64,000 nt of DNA from JANSWY01 sp965243755 (GCA_965243755.1 CBDEVW010000004.1:124001-188000); one strand, 5' to 3'; positions 23,745 through 32,923 are shown, counted from the stretch's first letter. The notes: generated by a model not told the origin, from the letters alone. Translations and numbers: made by a program.

Positions 23745-24125
23745 ATGAATCAATTTAATATCAATGTATTGTATGTAGATGATGAGGAACAGAACATATT
23801 TTTGTTTGATGTCATTTTTGGGCCCATGTACAAGGTCCATACTGCAAACTCAGGCGAGCAGGGCCTTCAAATCCTGCAAACAAATTCAATAGATGTTGTT
23901 ATCACAGACCTCCACATGCCAAATATGAATGGGCTGGAGTTTATAGACAGGGCATCAAACGTTCACAACGACATCCCTTATTTTGTATTATCAGGATATT
24001 CGTATAGTCAGGCAATTGAAGAGGCAATGAATGCCGGACGGATAAAAAAGTATTTTCGAAAACCATTCAATAAACAGGAAATAGAGTCGGCTATTTCAAA
24101 GGAACTATCTCGTCTTCATAGTTAG
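23745..24125 (+). CDS. Stand-alone response-regulator receiver domain protein
   Basis: 126 residues, a single CheY-like receiver domain: acidic pair in VLYVDDEEQN, phospho-acceptor Asp in VVITDLHMPNMNG, Ser in YFVLSGYS and Lys in KYFRKPFNKQE. No output domain is attached and no histidine kinase gene is adjacent, so it works through protein contacts with a partner encoded elsewhere. Monocistronic and convergent with the AraC-type gene. Confidence 0.92.
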   Translation: MNQFNINVLYVDDEEQNIFLFDVIFGPMYKVHTANSGEQGLQILQTNSIDVVITDLHMPNMNGLEFIDRASNVHNDIPYFVLSGYSYSQAIEEAMNAGRIKKYFRKPFNKQEIESAISKELSRLHS

Positions 24126-24129
24126 CAAC

Positions 24130-24162
24130 AAAAAAAATGGGCCATACTATAAATAGCCCATC
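24130..24162 (-). terminator. Rho-independent terminator of the small AraC-type gene
   Basis: On the minus strand ATGGGC pairs with GCCCAT (24137-24161) and is followed by eight T. On the plus strand the same hairpin follows the receiver-domain stop codon with only a CTTT tail, so it may also weakly stop that gene. Confidence 0.7.
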
Positions 24163-24197
24163 TTTAGCAGAAGTTTTATTAACGTCCCTCTTTTTGA

Positions 24198-24587
24198 TTA
24201 ACCCACTTTCCTATAATTATCAAGTCGTTTGAAATAGTTGGCAGGCGTTGTTCCTTTTACTTTTCGGAAAGCCTCATAGAAGGTATTTTTGGTACTGAAT
24301 CCACATTCCTGAGCAATACCCCAAATGGACATCCTTTTTAAAGCATTGTTTTCTACCATGCCAAGAAAATGCGATACCCGCGCTTCATTGACATAGTCCG
24401 TGAATTTCATCTGCAAATTATCTTTGAGCTCACTCCTCAGCTTTCTAGGGCTGCAATTTAATGACTTACATACCTGATCCATGTTTAATTGTGGATCCAA
24501 AAAAAATTTCGTTTCGGTCTGGAGATCGTCCAACTCCTGCAAGATATCTCTTGCATCATACTTAAATCGTCGTGTACTAATAGTCAT
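24198..24587 (-). CDS. Short AraC-family DNA-binding protein
   Basis: 129 residues, little more than the double helix-turn-helix of AraC/XylS proteins: LNMDQVCKSLNCSPRKLRSEL (first HTH) and SIWGIAQECGFSTKNTFYEAFRKVKGTTPANYFK (second HTH with the family signature). There is no ligand or membrane sensor domain. Such stand-alone DNA-binding units may be constitutive or controlled by partner proteins. Close neighbours are the receiver protein (convergent) and an NHL lipoprotein upstream on the same strand. Confidence 0.88.
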   Translation of the reverse strand: MTISTRRFKYDARDILQELDDLQTETKFFLDPQLNMDQVCKSLNCSPRKLRSELKDNLQMKFTDYVNEARVSHFLGMVENNALKRMSIWGIAQECGFSTKNTFYEAFRKVKGTTPANYFKRLDNYRKVG

Positions 24588-24709
24588 GATCTAATATTCA
24601 TTGGTTTTTGAATACATATCATGAAGAAGGGTGCTTAAAGATATATAAAATTTGCTGAGGAACTACTTTCATGCAAAATAATTGTACTTCCGCTTTAAAT
24701 TTCAGAAAA

Positions 24710-26008
24710 TTATTCTGACAATTTTATTTTCCGCAAAGACTGTGATCCCCATTGTTGTACATAGATAATTCTGTTTTCTTCATCGACAGCAATGCCATTG
24801 GGATGCTTGAAGGACGCCTCAGTCAGCGTGCCGTCTGTGGTGGTGTCATTGCCATTTCCAGCAAAGACTTCAAACGATCCATCAAGTCCAACTTTGTAAA
24901 TTCTGTGTGACCCAATACCAGTTGCATAAACAGCATTTTCGAAATAGACCATATAACCTATTGCAAACCCGGAGGGCAAATCTGGAATTTGATAGATCAT
25001 AGTCACTTCACTCGTTTCAATGTCTACAGAAAGGATAGCACCATCATTGTAATTGCTCACAAGAACATCACCATCATCACTCAAATCTATTCCGACACAC
25101 CCCTGCAAACGAGCATCAGTTGCTGCAATAGAAATTTCACCAGTCGGGGTGATTTTGTACAAATTTGGAGTGGAATAGTTGGATATGTACAAATTACCAG
25201 ATTGATCCGATACTACCCCTGCCGGCCAACCATCGATGGTCGCTAGTGTTGTTTTTGTTCCTTCCGGAGAGACCTTGATGACATTTCCGGATGAACCATT
25301 GTTCCCATCAATGATATAAAGATTATTGCTGTCATCCATGTTGATTCCCAGGGGCCCATTTAACTGATCAACATAGGTGCTTACTGTTCCGGAGGGGGTT
25401 ATTTTTAGTACACGCGTCCCATCACCGCCTGAATTTATGAAGTCTCCAAACTCGGAAGCATAGACATTGCCATCAGCATCTATGGTCAATCCATCGTTGG
25501 AATCAATATTGCGAACCAGGGTGGATACAATGGTGTTTGACCTCAAGGTAATTGGTGATGAAGGGCCTGTGATGACAAATAGCTCCTGATCTTCGTGAGA
25601 AAACACCGAGAGTACCCAGATATGGTATTCAACATCTTCAGTAATTAAATCTCCTGCAAAGTCAAGGAGTTCTGAGTCTAAATTGATTTCATAGTGCTGA
25701 CTGGTATTGGCTACCACCTGAAAACGGCTCTCGGGCAGATTGGTGGACTCCAATTTCACCAAATCATCATCAGTGGAGGAAGTAGCCACTATGATTCTAT
25801 ATTCATTGATTTCATCACTCAGCGCTCCTCCAGACATAGTGATCAGGATATCGCTGGCGTCACCATTTTCCGAGATGTCTTCTACGCTGCTGATTGTTAC
25901 CTGATAATCTGAAGCTTGTAATAGTTTATTGGAGTCATCGGCTTCACAGGCTGCTAATGATAAGACATGCAGGAGTAAAATTGATTTTAGTAGATTTTTT
26001 ACATTCAT
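24710..26008 (-). CDS. NHL-repeat beta-propeller lipoprotein
   Basis: 432 residues with a lipobox (LHVLSLAACEADD). Residues about 30-160 look like an Ig/FN3-type beta domain; from about residue 170 there are five or more NHL-like repeats with the pattern G-x-x-x-D-x-x-G-N-x-Y-x-S/D: GLTIDADGNVYASEFG, GINMDDSNNLYIIDG, GVVSDQSGNLYISNYS, GIDLSDDGDVLVSNY and GIAVDEENRIIYVQQWG. Such propellers bind ligands or act as SMP-30-like lactonases, but no metal-binding set is evident. The membrane-sensor AraC gene is the next gene upstream on the same strand (80 bp) and might control it. Confidence 0.87.
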   Translation of the reverse strand: MNVKNLLKSILLLHVLSLAACEADDSNKLLQASDYQVTISSVEDISENGDASDILITMSGGALSDEINEYRIIVATSSTDDDLVKLESTNLPESRFQVVANTSQHYEINLDSELLDFAGDLITEDVEYHIWVLSVFSHEDQELFVITGPSSPITLRSNTIVSTLVRNIDSNDGLTIDADGNVYASEFGDFINSGGDGTRVLKITPSGTVSTYVDQLNGPLGINMDDSNNLYIIDGNNGSSGNVIKVSPEGTKTTLATIDGWPAGVVSDQSGNLYISNYSTPNLYKITPTGEISIAATDARLQGCVGIDLSDDGDVLVSNYNDGAILSVDIETSEVTMIYQIPDLPSGFAIGYMVYFENAVYATGIGSHRIYKVGLDGSFEVFAGNGNDTTTDGTLTEASFKHPNGIAVDEENRIIYVQQWGSQSLRKIKLSE

Positions 26009-26088
26009 AATCTTAGGATTTAATCATTTAATAATGACGCAATCCTAAAAGCTGACTCCATATTTTTCGACCGTTTGGGTACAGGCGA

Positions 26089-27213
26089 TCAAACTTTTGC
26101 CAATACTTCAGCCTTACTAACCAATAATTTATCAAACTCTTCCATGTATTCACTTGGACTACATCCTTGTATTAATCTGAAGGCCTTATTGAAGGTAGAT
26201 TTACTGTTGAATCCAACTTCCATGGCCATGGCAAGAAGCGTCTTGTGATAATGTTCACCTTGTTTGATTTTTTGCTTAAACTCCCTTACCCTAAGTTCAT
26301 TGACAAAATCATAGAATGATTTCCCATGGATCTCATTAAGTACCCATGAAACGTTGTTGGGCGTAGACTGAGCTTCGGCCGCCAATTTTGCTAATGTCAA
26401 ATCGTTTCTTGTATGGATTTTATTACTGATCAGGTTGTTTAATGTCTCATTGATTTGTTCAATTTGTTCACGCGTTATCCTGTCCTTCTTTTTTTTGATG
26501 AGGCCAGGCACAAGGTGGTTTCTGAAGAAATCCGGCTTGAGGATTGAAAAATAGCCGATCACGTAAATAAAGAGGGGAACGGTAATCCACATTAAATCAT
26601 AGGTGAAGATATTGAATCCTATGGCGATGAAATTGTTACTCACAAAGCCTAATCCCCACATCAGCAAACTGCAAAATATGGCCATCAAAAAAATACTTAA
26701 ATAGCGAGATGAATTTCGATTTCCTGACTTCAACAACCAAAAAGTGCTGACGCCCCAGTATCCCAGGTTCAGAATGACCGCTGATCCCTCTGTCATTTGA
26801 AAATATAAATTTAAGTTCCCACCCCAGGCCATTTGCCTAAACTCCCCTGCAGAATAGATGATTGTCATGGATATAGCAATGGCCAAATGAATTAGTCCCG
26901 GAAGAAAATGAATTATGTGTAAGTGATTTTTATCTCTCCGTAGGATCTGATTGACATAGAAATATATCAGAGGTCCGAACAAAAAAATCAGGGTATCTGG
27001 AATGAGGCTCCATTGTAGTGGCCAATGAGAAGGGTACCTGAACCATACCAGTCTGGCTACAAGCATTAATGTAGCCGAGAGTAATAATACGCCTAATGTC
27101 TTATTGGGATTGGGTTTATCATGCTTGATTCGCCATAAGACCAACGCAAGAAACAATCCTTGTGCAATGCCTGGAATTAATACTACATCCTGCCAGTAAA
27201 AAGTGATCATCAT
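26089..27213 (-). CDS. AraC-family regulator with seven-helix membrane sensor domain
   Basis: 374 residues. About the first 225 residues hold seven hydrophobic helices (for example LIPGIAQGLFLALVLW, TLGVLLLSATLMLVARLVW, HIIHFLPGLIHLAIAISMTIIY), then a basic linker (LIKKKKDRITREQIEQI), then an AraC DNA-binding domain with NDLTLAKLAAEAQSTPNNVSWVLNE and LLAMAMEVGFNSKSTFNKAFRLIQGCSPSEYM. This membrane-AraC architecture is frequent in Bacteroidota, and signals are unknown. It probably lies upstream of, and may drive, the NHL lipoprotein gene. Confidence 0.9.
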   Translation of the reverse strand: MMITFYWQDVVLIPGIAQGLFLALVLWRIKHDKPNPNKTLGVLLLSATLMLVARLVWFRYPSHWPLQWSLIPDTLIFLFGPLIYFYVNQILRRDKNHLHIIHFLPGLIHLAIAISMTIIYSAGEFRQMAWGGNLNLYFQMTEGSAVILNLGYWGVSTFWLLKSGNRNSSRYLSIFLMAIFCSLLMWGLGFVSNNFIAIGFNIFTYDLMWITVPLFIYVIGYFSILKPDFFRNHLVPGLIKKKKDRITREQIEQINETLNNLISNKIHTRNDLTLAKLAAEAQSTPNNVSWVLNEIHGKSFYDFVNELRVREFKQKIKQGEHYHKTLLAMAMEVGFNSKSTFNKAFRLIQGCSPSEYMEEFDKLLVSKAEVLAKV

Positions 27214-27381
27214 TACAGTAGTTTAATTGAAAACAAACTCGCTGGCTCATTGATAAAATAAGGTCATCTGACCAGAGGTTGCATTCGTCGAATAGTTTGG
27301 AAGCTCTGTCTAAAGGTACTTTGAATTCCCCTGAATCCGGTCGAAATTGGAGCCACAATCAGGATCAAAATAAATACAGCA

Positions 27382-27513
27382 ATGAAAAGAAAAAGAATAT
27401 TCTTCCAATTTCTACAGAACCTCTTCAATGATAATCAACCGAAAGAGGAATTTATCCCTATTTCATATCACCCCATGAAAAATAAAAATCAGTACATCGA
27501 CGAGGAAAATTAA
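27382..27513 (+). CDS. Possible small protein, 43 residues
   Basis: A plus-strand frame in the 424-bp gap between the AraC regulator and the next gene. It starts MKRKRIFFQFLQNLF and continues with a polar, Asn/Lys-rich tail to a TAA stop. A weak AGGA lies 20 bp upstream, too far for a good ribosome site. No family recognised; composition is compatible with coding but the evidence is thin. Confidence 0.3.
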   Translation: MKRKRIFFQFLQNLFNDNQPKEEFIPISYHPMKNKNQYIDEEN

Positions 27514-27637
27514 GTCGTTATTGAACACAATCATTTGTTAAATAATCATCTGTCTCCTACTGCCAGGAACCAGTGTTTTATTATTTTTTAAAGTCTGAAC
27601 TTGTTATCTTGATCACTGTTATCCAGACAGTATCATC

Positions 27638-27961
27638 ATGCCAGACAAGGGTCTTCAGTTATATGATCAGTTAGTTTCGAGATGTCAAAGGTTTGAGCGA
27701 AAAGGTAAAACCATGCCATATACATCAGCCAATGGTCATATGTTTTCTCTTTACAACAAGGCTGGAGAAATTGGGATCCGTTTTTCTAAAGAGGTGCAGG
27801 AGAAATATATCGAGGAATACAACACAACCATCTACAAGTCTTATAATGCCGTAATGAAAGGCTACATTTTGATTACTAATGAAATGCTTCAGAACCAGGA
27901 TAATGTGGTGAGACTACTCAACGAGAGCTATGACTATGTAATGAGCCTGGAGCCAAAATAG
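27638..27961 (+). CDS. Conserved hypothetical protein, possibly TfoX-N-like
   Basis: 107 residues, soluble. The pattern KGLQLYDQLVSRC, ERKGKTMPYTSANGHMFSLYNKAGEIGIRFSKEVQEKYIEEYN and MKGYILITNEMLQNQDNVVRLLNESYDYVMSLEPK resembles small Bacteroidota proteins with a TfoX N-terminal-like alpha-beta fold (a GhmFs strand followed by an iRls strand). No catalytic residues seen. It is followed 78 bp later by a small IWYNT-family gene on the same strand. Confidence 0.65.
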   Translation: MPDKGLQLYDQLVSRCQRFERKGKTMPYTSANGHMFSLYNKAGEIGIRFSKEVQEKYIEEYNTTIYKSYNAVMKGYILITNEMLQNQDNVVRLLNESYDYVMSLEPK

Positions 27962-28039
27962 CAAAATAATTAATTTTAGTCATGGGGTAGGGGATTTTCC
28001 CGTTCGAACCTCCTTATATCAAACAAACAATTGGAAATC

Positions 28040-28237
28040 ATGAAATTGGTTATTTGGTATAATACACAAACTGGAAAATACGATTTTGGAACCGCTGAAG
28101 AATTTAGAGCAGCAAGCAACAGGTTTGAGCTGATCCATGCAGAAGAATCATTTCATCTGCCGATGAAAACAGTGGCCCGATTAACAGCTAAACTCAATGA
28201 AAACCTGGCCATCACCAAACTTAGTGCAGCAGCTTAA
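28040..28237 (+). CDS. Small conserved protein, IWYNT family (copy 2)
   Basis: 65 residues from ATG 28040 (a TTG at 28031 is less likely). It begins MKLVIWYNTQTGKYDFGTAEEF and shares about 40% identity with the 61-residue protein at 15431-15616, including KTVARLTAKLNENL near the end. No known domain; a small alpha-beta fold is likely. Its stop overlaps the convergent ABC transporter gene by 4 bp. Confidence 0.7.
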   Translation: MKLVIWYNTQTGKYDFGTAEEFRAASNRFELIHAEESFHLPMKTVARLTAKLNENLAITKLSAAA

Positions 28238-29970
28238 ATTCTGGCCTGGTAAGTAAACAGGTCATAATACCTGCCTTTTTTTGCTATTAATTCATCATGG
28301 GTACCCTGCTCAGCAATTTGCCCCTGCTCAATCACAAGAATCTGATCAGCTTGTTTAATTGTGCTCAGGCGGTGGGCAATCACAAAGGTGGTTCTGCCAA
28401 TCATTAATCGTTTCAGACTCTCCTGGATCAGCGTTTCACTCTCGGTATCAAGATTGGAGGTAGCTTCATCAAGGATTAGAATTCGGGGGTTTGCTAAAAT
28501 GGCCCGGGCAATTGCGATCCTCTGGCGCTGACCTCCAGACAGTTTAACCCCTCTTTCTCCAATCAACGTATCCAGTCCATCTTCAAAACGATCAGTAAAT
28601 TCCTGGACGTGAGCAGCCTTCACTGCTTCCTGCAATTGATCCTCTGTTGCGTTAGGTCTTGGAAATAAGATATTTTCACGAATCGTTCCTTCGAAAAGAA
28701 AGTCATCCTGCAGTACCACACCCATCTGACTTCTGTAGCTACTCAATTTGACCGATGATAAGTCTATGCCATCTACAGTGATTACACCATCATCAGGGTT
28801 TAAAAAGGAAGCAACCAAACCTGCAATTGTAGACTTTCCTGAACCAGAAGTACCCACCAATGCAGTAACACTTCCTTTAGGAGCATCAAAACTGATGTTT
28901 TTAATCACGTTTTTACCCTCACTATAGGCGTATGATACATTTTCAAATTTGATATGGCCTTCAATGGCAGGCAAATCTCTGGTCCTTTTGCTTGGGTCTT
29001 CCTCCAGTGGCATATTCATGATCTCCTCCGTACGGTCCAGCCCTGCAAACGACTCTGTTAACTGGCTACCGATATTGCCCATTTGTAAAATAGGAGCCAC
29101 CATAATTGCCAGGAAAAAGATAAATGAAATGATGTCGCCCGTGGACACATCGCCATGGTGACTCAAATAGGCTCCAATCCCCAGGATACCTGCTGTAGCA
29201 AGTCCAATGAGCATTGCCCCTGAGCTGGTCAATAATGCGGTGGAAGTAAGACTTTTCTTGATGTTCCTGAATAATTTTTCGACACCTGCCTCAAACGTCG
29301 CTATTTCCTGATTTTCTGCATTGAATCCTTTGATCACCCTTACGCCGTTCAAAGTTTCAGTGAGCCTACCGGTCACTTCTGCATTGATCACACTTCTGTC
29401 CCTGAAAATTGGACGGATGTATCCGAAGGCTTTCAAGGAGATGAATCCGAATATAGCGATTGGGACCAACGTATAAAGTGTCATTAAAGGACTGATTGAA
29501 ATCAAAAAAACAAGGCTTAAAATGGAAGTCAATAGCCCTCCGGTCATCTGGGCCAATCCGGTTCCTACAAGGTTTCTTACACCTTCTACATCAGTCATGA
29601 TCCGAGAAACAAGTGCACCAGACTTTTCATTGTCAAAAAAGCTTACCGGCATCTTTAGTATCTGTTGTTGTACTTTTACTCTTAGCCTGGCAATAAGGTG
29701 CTGGGCCTCCACACTGAGGATTCTGGTTAATAAAAATGAAGTGATCGCCTGAATGGTTACTGCCCCCAGTATACTCCCGACCAGCCAATAGAGCTGGTCC
29801 ATGTTTTGCCCAATGATGACATCATCAATCAGGTATTTGGTGAGATAAGGAGAGACCAGTCCGGCACAGGAACTAATAATAACCAGGATCAAACCAATTG
29901 CAACCAGCTTTCTTCTGGGCCAGATAATGGTCTTAAATACATGACCAATGGTGACTTTGTTTTTACTCAT
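28234..29970 (-). CDS. ABC transporter, fused membrane and ATPase domains (MsbA-like)
   Basis: 578 residues from ATG 29970. Six-helix ABC_membrane domain (residues about 20-300: VAIGLILVIISSCAGLVSPYLTKYLIDDVI and similar) followed by an ATPase domain with Walker A GTSGSGKS, Q-loop VLQDDFLFEGTIRENI, signature LSGGQRQ, Walker B ILILDEATSNLD and the H-loop IAHRLST. Homodimeric type IV exporter at the inner membrane; lipid A export (MsbA) or drug/lipid export are the main options and cannot be separated here. Monocistronic. Confidence 0.93.
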   Translation of the reverse strand: MSKNKVTIGHVFKTIIWPRRKLVAIGLILVIISSCAGLVSPYLTKYLIDDVIIGQNMDQLYWLVGSILGAVTIQAITSFLLTRILSVEAQHLIARLRVKVQQQILKMPVSFFDNEKSGALVSRIMTDVEGVRNLVGTGLAQMTGGLLTSILSLVFLISISPLMTLYTLVPIAIFGFISLKAFGYIRPIFRDRSVINAEVTGRLTETLNGVRVIKGFNAENQEIATFEAGVEKLFRNIKKSLTSTALLTSSGAMLIGLATAGILGIGAYLSHHGDVSTGDIISFIFFLAIMVAPILQMGNIGSQLTESFAGLDRTEEIMNMPLEEDPSKRTRDLPAIEGHIKFENVSYAYSEGKNVIKNISFDAPKGSVTALVGTSGSGKSTIAGLVASFLNPDDGVITVDGIDLSSVKLSSYRSQMGVVLQDDFLFEGTIRENILFPRPNATEDQLQEAVKAAHVQEFTDRFEDGLDTLIGERGVKLSGGQRQRIAIARAILANPRILILDEATSNLDTESETLIQESLKRLMIGRTTFVIAHRLSTIKQADQILVIEQGQIAEQGTHDELIAKKGRYYDLFTYQARI

Positions 29971-30051
29971 TTGTATCAGTTGGTATTTTGTGCTAACTAA
30001 AGACGAATGAGTCAGCATTGTATGCTAAAATATGGAAATATTTATGAGTCT

Positions 30052-30330
30052 TTAATGAATGAACAGAAAGTAGATTGTTGTCAATACAACTCCAAACGAA
30101 AACAATAGAAGAAATATACTGACTATCAGGTTTTTTCTTCTTTCTCTCCTGAATTGATTTTGTATTCTGTTCTTATGTTTCAGTGTGTATTTTTTGAATT
30201 TAAATGATTTGCGATATTTAAAATCAAACTGATACGGCTTTTTCGTATTGCTTCTTTTATTTCTTAATAATTCGAGGTTTTTTTTGTTAGCTTCTTTGGC
30301 GTAGGCCATGAATCCTGCTCCTCCCATCAT
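30052..30330 (-). CDS. Small basic membrane-anchored hypothetical protein
   Basis: 92 residues (91 if the second Met is used). Residues 1-62 are strongly basic (NKRSNTKKPYQFDFKYRKSFKFKKYTLKHKNR, read in two parts, and RRERRKN), and residues about 67-90 are one hydrophobic helix (LIVSIFLLLFSFGVVLTTIYFLF). A tail-anchored topology with a cytoplasmic basic domain fits. No family recognised. It lies 81 bp upstream of the ABC transporter start on the same strand, so cotranscription is possible. Confidence 0.6.
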   Translation of the reverse strand: MMGGAGFMAYAKEANKKNLELLRNKRSNTKKPYQFDFKYRKSFKFKKYTLKHKNRIQNQFRRERRKNLIVSIFLLLFSFGVVLTTIYFLFIH

Positions 30331-30496
30331 GATGAATAGATTTTATGGTTGAGAATATGTTGTACTAATTTATACGGACCAAATAAAGAGAAAGTTGATC
30401 TATCTACCTATGGCTACCGGAACAGAACACATGGTTGATGGCTATACTAAAATTCATCTTTAGTGGTTAATTTGACAGGACTTTACTTTCAATGAT

Positions 30497-31522
30497 ATGA
30501 GATTTTTAAAGACTTTGCTATTAGTTCCGTTCTTCTTTTTAACAGCTTGTAATAACGACAATGATGATATCACTGATACTTGTCTGAGTGATGATCAGTT
30601 GGCTTATGGCTATACCAGTGAAGATGGTACCGAAATAAGAATATATGATAACGGGGAAGCTTATGTGTTGGAAGAAGGCAGGTGCAGTTTGGTTGCCCAA
30701 TATTTTGTGCCTGGATTTTTTGAAGCAACATATGTTGAAACCGATACCGGAATATGTATTCGTGTAGATGAAACTACTTTTTTTAAGCCATTCCTTGCTC
30801 ATGAGGAGACCTTCGAGGGATATGCCAATTTTAGAGAACTGATCATTGAGGATGCTACACAAACAGACAGGTTGTTTACCAATTTTACCATGCAAAGTCC
30901 CTCAGCTAAAACTGTCAATGAATACGTGGATTTACAAAACTGTATACTTAACGAAACATGCGATTTTATCGATAACCGTTTTGGTATTGGTGTTGACCCT
31001 GGAGATGAAAGTAATCCGGTATTGGAATTTTATTCCGTGACACCTTCGTCGGACATGGTCACCTCTAAGTCGTCGTTGGTTAGTACACTTTTGTATTTTG
31101 AGCAGGGTGATGATTTTTGGTTTGAAGCAAAATATTATATTGATGGCCCTCTACCAACCACAATAGCCGATTTTGAATCCTCCTATTTTCTGGAGAGCCC
31201 CGGGCCAAGACTAATCTTCCGGGGAGAATACCTGGCAGTTGAAAATAAGTTTGGAGATAAGATTACCTACAATCAGCCTGATGCTACAAAAGTGGCTTTC
31301 CCCACTAATGAATGGGTGACGGTAAAGGTTCACCTGCAATATGATACTTCCAATGGGATCATCCAGGTTTGGCAGAATGACCAGTTGATCATAGATGAAT
31401 CAGGAAGGAATATGCCTTTGGATATCTGGATTCAAAACAGGGTTGAAATTGGAATAACCGCTACCAGTGCAGAAACCACGCTATACTTAGATGATTTAAA
31501 GTTTAGTAACGAAGAGTTTTAG
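30497..31522 (+). CDS. Lipoprotein with jelly-roll domain (polysaccharide-lyase-like)
   Basis: 341 residues with a lipobox (PFFFLTACNND). Residues about 25-90 form a small Cys-containing beta domain; residues about 95-341 look like a concanavalin-type jelly roll of the kind in heparin lyase I/alginate-lyase-related proteins: FWFEAKYYI, GPRLIFRGEYLAVENKFG, NEWVTVKVHLQYDTSNGIIQVWQNDQLIIDESG and the last strand TTLYLDDLKFS. No lyase catalytic set can be confirmed by eye, so binding is as likely as cleavage. Monocistronic. Confidence 0.65.
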   Translation: MRFLKTLLLVPFFFLTACNNDNDDITDTCLSDDQLAYGYTSEDGTEIRIYDNGEAYVLEEGRCSLVAQYFVPGFFEATYVETDTGICIRVDETTFFKPFLAHEETFEGYANFRELIIEDATQTDRLFTNFTMQSPSAKTVNEYVDLQNCILNETCDFIDNRFGIGVDPGDESNPVLEFYSVTPSSDMVTSKSSLVSTLLYFEQGDDFWFEAKYYIDGPLPTTIADFESSYFLESPGPRLIFRGEYLAVENKFGDKITYNQPDATKVAFPTNEWVTVKVHLQYDTSNGIIQVWQNDQLIIDESGRNMPLDIWIQNRVEIGITATSAETTLYLDDLKFSNEEF

Positions 31523-31534
31523 GGTAGATAAGCA

Positions 31535-31702
31535 CTACCCCAGGGTCATGTGATTCAGATATTTCTCACATTGATCTCTATTACCCATATACATAATGGC
31601 ATATCCTTTAGTAACGTGCCAAATGTTATCTTTTTTGTCAAACTTCAGTTTGAGAGATTCTGATTGCTTTTTTCCAGTAAGTAATTCGCTTAAAAATTTC
31701 AT
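31535..31702 (-). CDS. Small hypothetical protein
   Basis: 55 residues from ATG 31702 (MKFLSELLTGKKQSESLKL). A 78-residue version from 31771 is possible but its extra N-terminus is poor. Lys-rich, soluble, with a likely beta hairpin (NIWHVTKGYAIMYMGN) and one Cys. Similar short proteins occur in Bacteroidota but no function is known to me. Convergent with the jelly-roll lipoprotein gene (12-bp gap). Confidence 0.5.
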   Translation of the reverse strand: MKFLSELLTGKKQSESLKLKFDKKDNIWHVTKGYAIMYMGNRDQCEKYLNHMTLG

Positions 31703-31968
31703 GTCCGGCAGGTTTAAAAGTGTTTCTTTGGTTTTGTTCTTAAAATGCAAACTAATGTACAGATAGTGCAATTTTAAATTTCGAGGGATGAACAGGTACT
31801 TTTCTTCGGTGAACAGGTGGTTTTGTGGGATGAATAAATTGATGAATAACGGTTTAAATGATTATCGGCAATATTACATTATTCACCGTGCAATTTGATG
31901 AAGCCACCGAGAAGTGTTTCCTGAAAGGAGAATTTTCACTAATTTCAGGGAAACCAATTTCTAATCTT

Positions 31969-32184
31969 ATGAACAAATTATTTGTAACAATGATCCTGTT
32001 GTCACTGGCTGGTTTCGGTTGTGGAGGTTCCGAATCGAAAGGAGATGAACAGCAGGATGCAGCAGTTAAATCAGAAATCATTAAGAATGATTCTATTGCT
32101 ACGGAACTTGAATCTGTAGAAGAGGATATTAATAAAGCAAGTGAATCTTTAAATGATGCACTGAATGATCTTGAAGTTGAATAA
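31969..32184 (+). CDS. Small lipoprotein
   Basis: 71 residues from ATG 31969 with a clear lipobox (MILLSLAGFGCGGSESKG). The mature part is acidic and helical (SIATELESVEEDINKASESLNDALNDLEVE), probably a short coiled coil, like Lpp-type envelope lipoproteins in size and plan. The next gene starts 13 bp after its stop and also encodes an exported charged helical protein, so the two are one operon. Confidence 0.65.
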   Translation: MNKLFVTMILLSLAGFGCGGSESKGDEQQDAAVKSEIIKNDSIATELESVEEDINKASESLNDALNDLEVE

Positions 32185-32197
32185 CCAAAATGAAGCT

Positions 32198-32884
32198 ATG
32201 AAGAAGTTATTGATTTTTACATTGACCGTATTTTTTCTCGCAGTTGGCCCATCTGCAATAATGGCACAAGGCAACAGCCAGGGGAATAAAAATAAAAAAG
32301 AGTTGAAGGAGAACTCTGAAAAAGGAGACCAGAAGGATAAGTCCAATAATGGTAAAGGGAACGCAGGTGATAAAGGTAACCAGGGTAAGGATAAAGGCAA
32401 GCCTGATAAAGATGGACAAAATAAAGGGCAGCAAAAAGCGGATGAAGCTAAAAACAAGAATGCCAATAAAAAGAACAAAGATAAGGGTGGTTCAGATGAC
32501 GATGATCAAGATGATGACGACCAGGATGACGATGATCAGGATGATGACGACCAGGATGATGACGACCAGGGGAAAGGTAATGCCTATGGTAAAAATAAAG
32601 GAGACCTGAAAGGCAAAGAATTTGGACAAGCTCGTGCAGAGGAGGCCAGAAATAAAGTGAAAGAAAAGCAGGAAAAGGTGAAAGTTGCTGTAGATGAAGG
32701 AGATGAAAAGGTGAAAGAGGCCAGAGAGAAAATCAAGAAGGCCAAAGAAGTATTGGAGTCTAAGAGAGGAGAGCTGAGTGAAGATGAGATCAAGGCCAGA
32801 ACTGAAAAAATTGCCATTGCAGAACAAAAGTTGGCAGAACTTGAAGAGCAATTGAAAAAGGGAAAAGCCAAGGTGGAAGATTGA
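32198..32884 (+). CDS. Exported highly charged protein with DDDDQ repeats and coiled coil
   Basis: 228 residues from ATG 32198 with a signal peptide (LLIFTLTVFFLAVGPSAIMAQ). Residues about 25-98 are Lys/Gly/Asn-rich; then five exact tandem copies of the pentapeptide DDDDQ (residues 100-124); then a Lys/Glu coiled coil (EEARNKVKEKQEKVKVAVD to the end). The basic half, acidic block and coiled coil suggest an intrinsically disordered surface or calcium-binding protein. No catalytic feature. Second gene of a two-gene operon with the small lipoprotein. Confidence 0.7.
   Translation: MKKLLIFTLTVFFLAVGPSAIMAQGNSQGNKNKKELKENSEKGDQKDKSNNGKGNAGDKGNQGKDKGKPDKDGQNKGQQKADEAKNKNANKKNKDKGGSDDDDQDDDDQDDDDQDDDDQDDDDQGKGNAYGKNKGDLKGKEFGQARAEEARNKVKEKQEKVKVAVDEGDEKVKEAREKIKKAKEVLESKRGELSEDEIKARTEKIAIAEQKLAELEEQLKKGKAKVED
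32495..32569 (+). repeat. Five tandem 15-bp repeats encoding DDDDQ
   Basis: Five in-frame 15-bp units, each encoding DDDDQ; synonymous codons differ between units (GAT/GAC, CAA/CAG), so amino-acid selection rather than very recent expansion maintains them. The copy number could vary between strains. Confidence 0.9.
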
Positions 32885-32923
32885 AAATTGCCTGGGCGGG
32901 ATATTGATTACCGGCTACTATTG

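Noticed and set aside
27975..28025. tRNA gene suggested by GTTCGAACC
   Set aside because: No acceptor, D or anticodon stem can be formed around it; the match is a short palindrome in a gap.
32492..32871. Minus-strand frames of 95 and 119 codons opposite the DDDDQ protein
   Set aside because: They only mirror the acidic repeat and coiled coil (runs of Ile/Val or Ser/Phe), a known artefact of low-complexity DNA.
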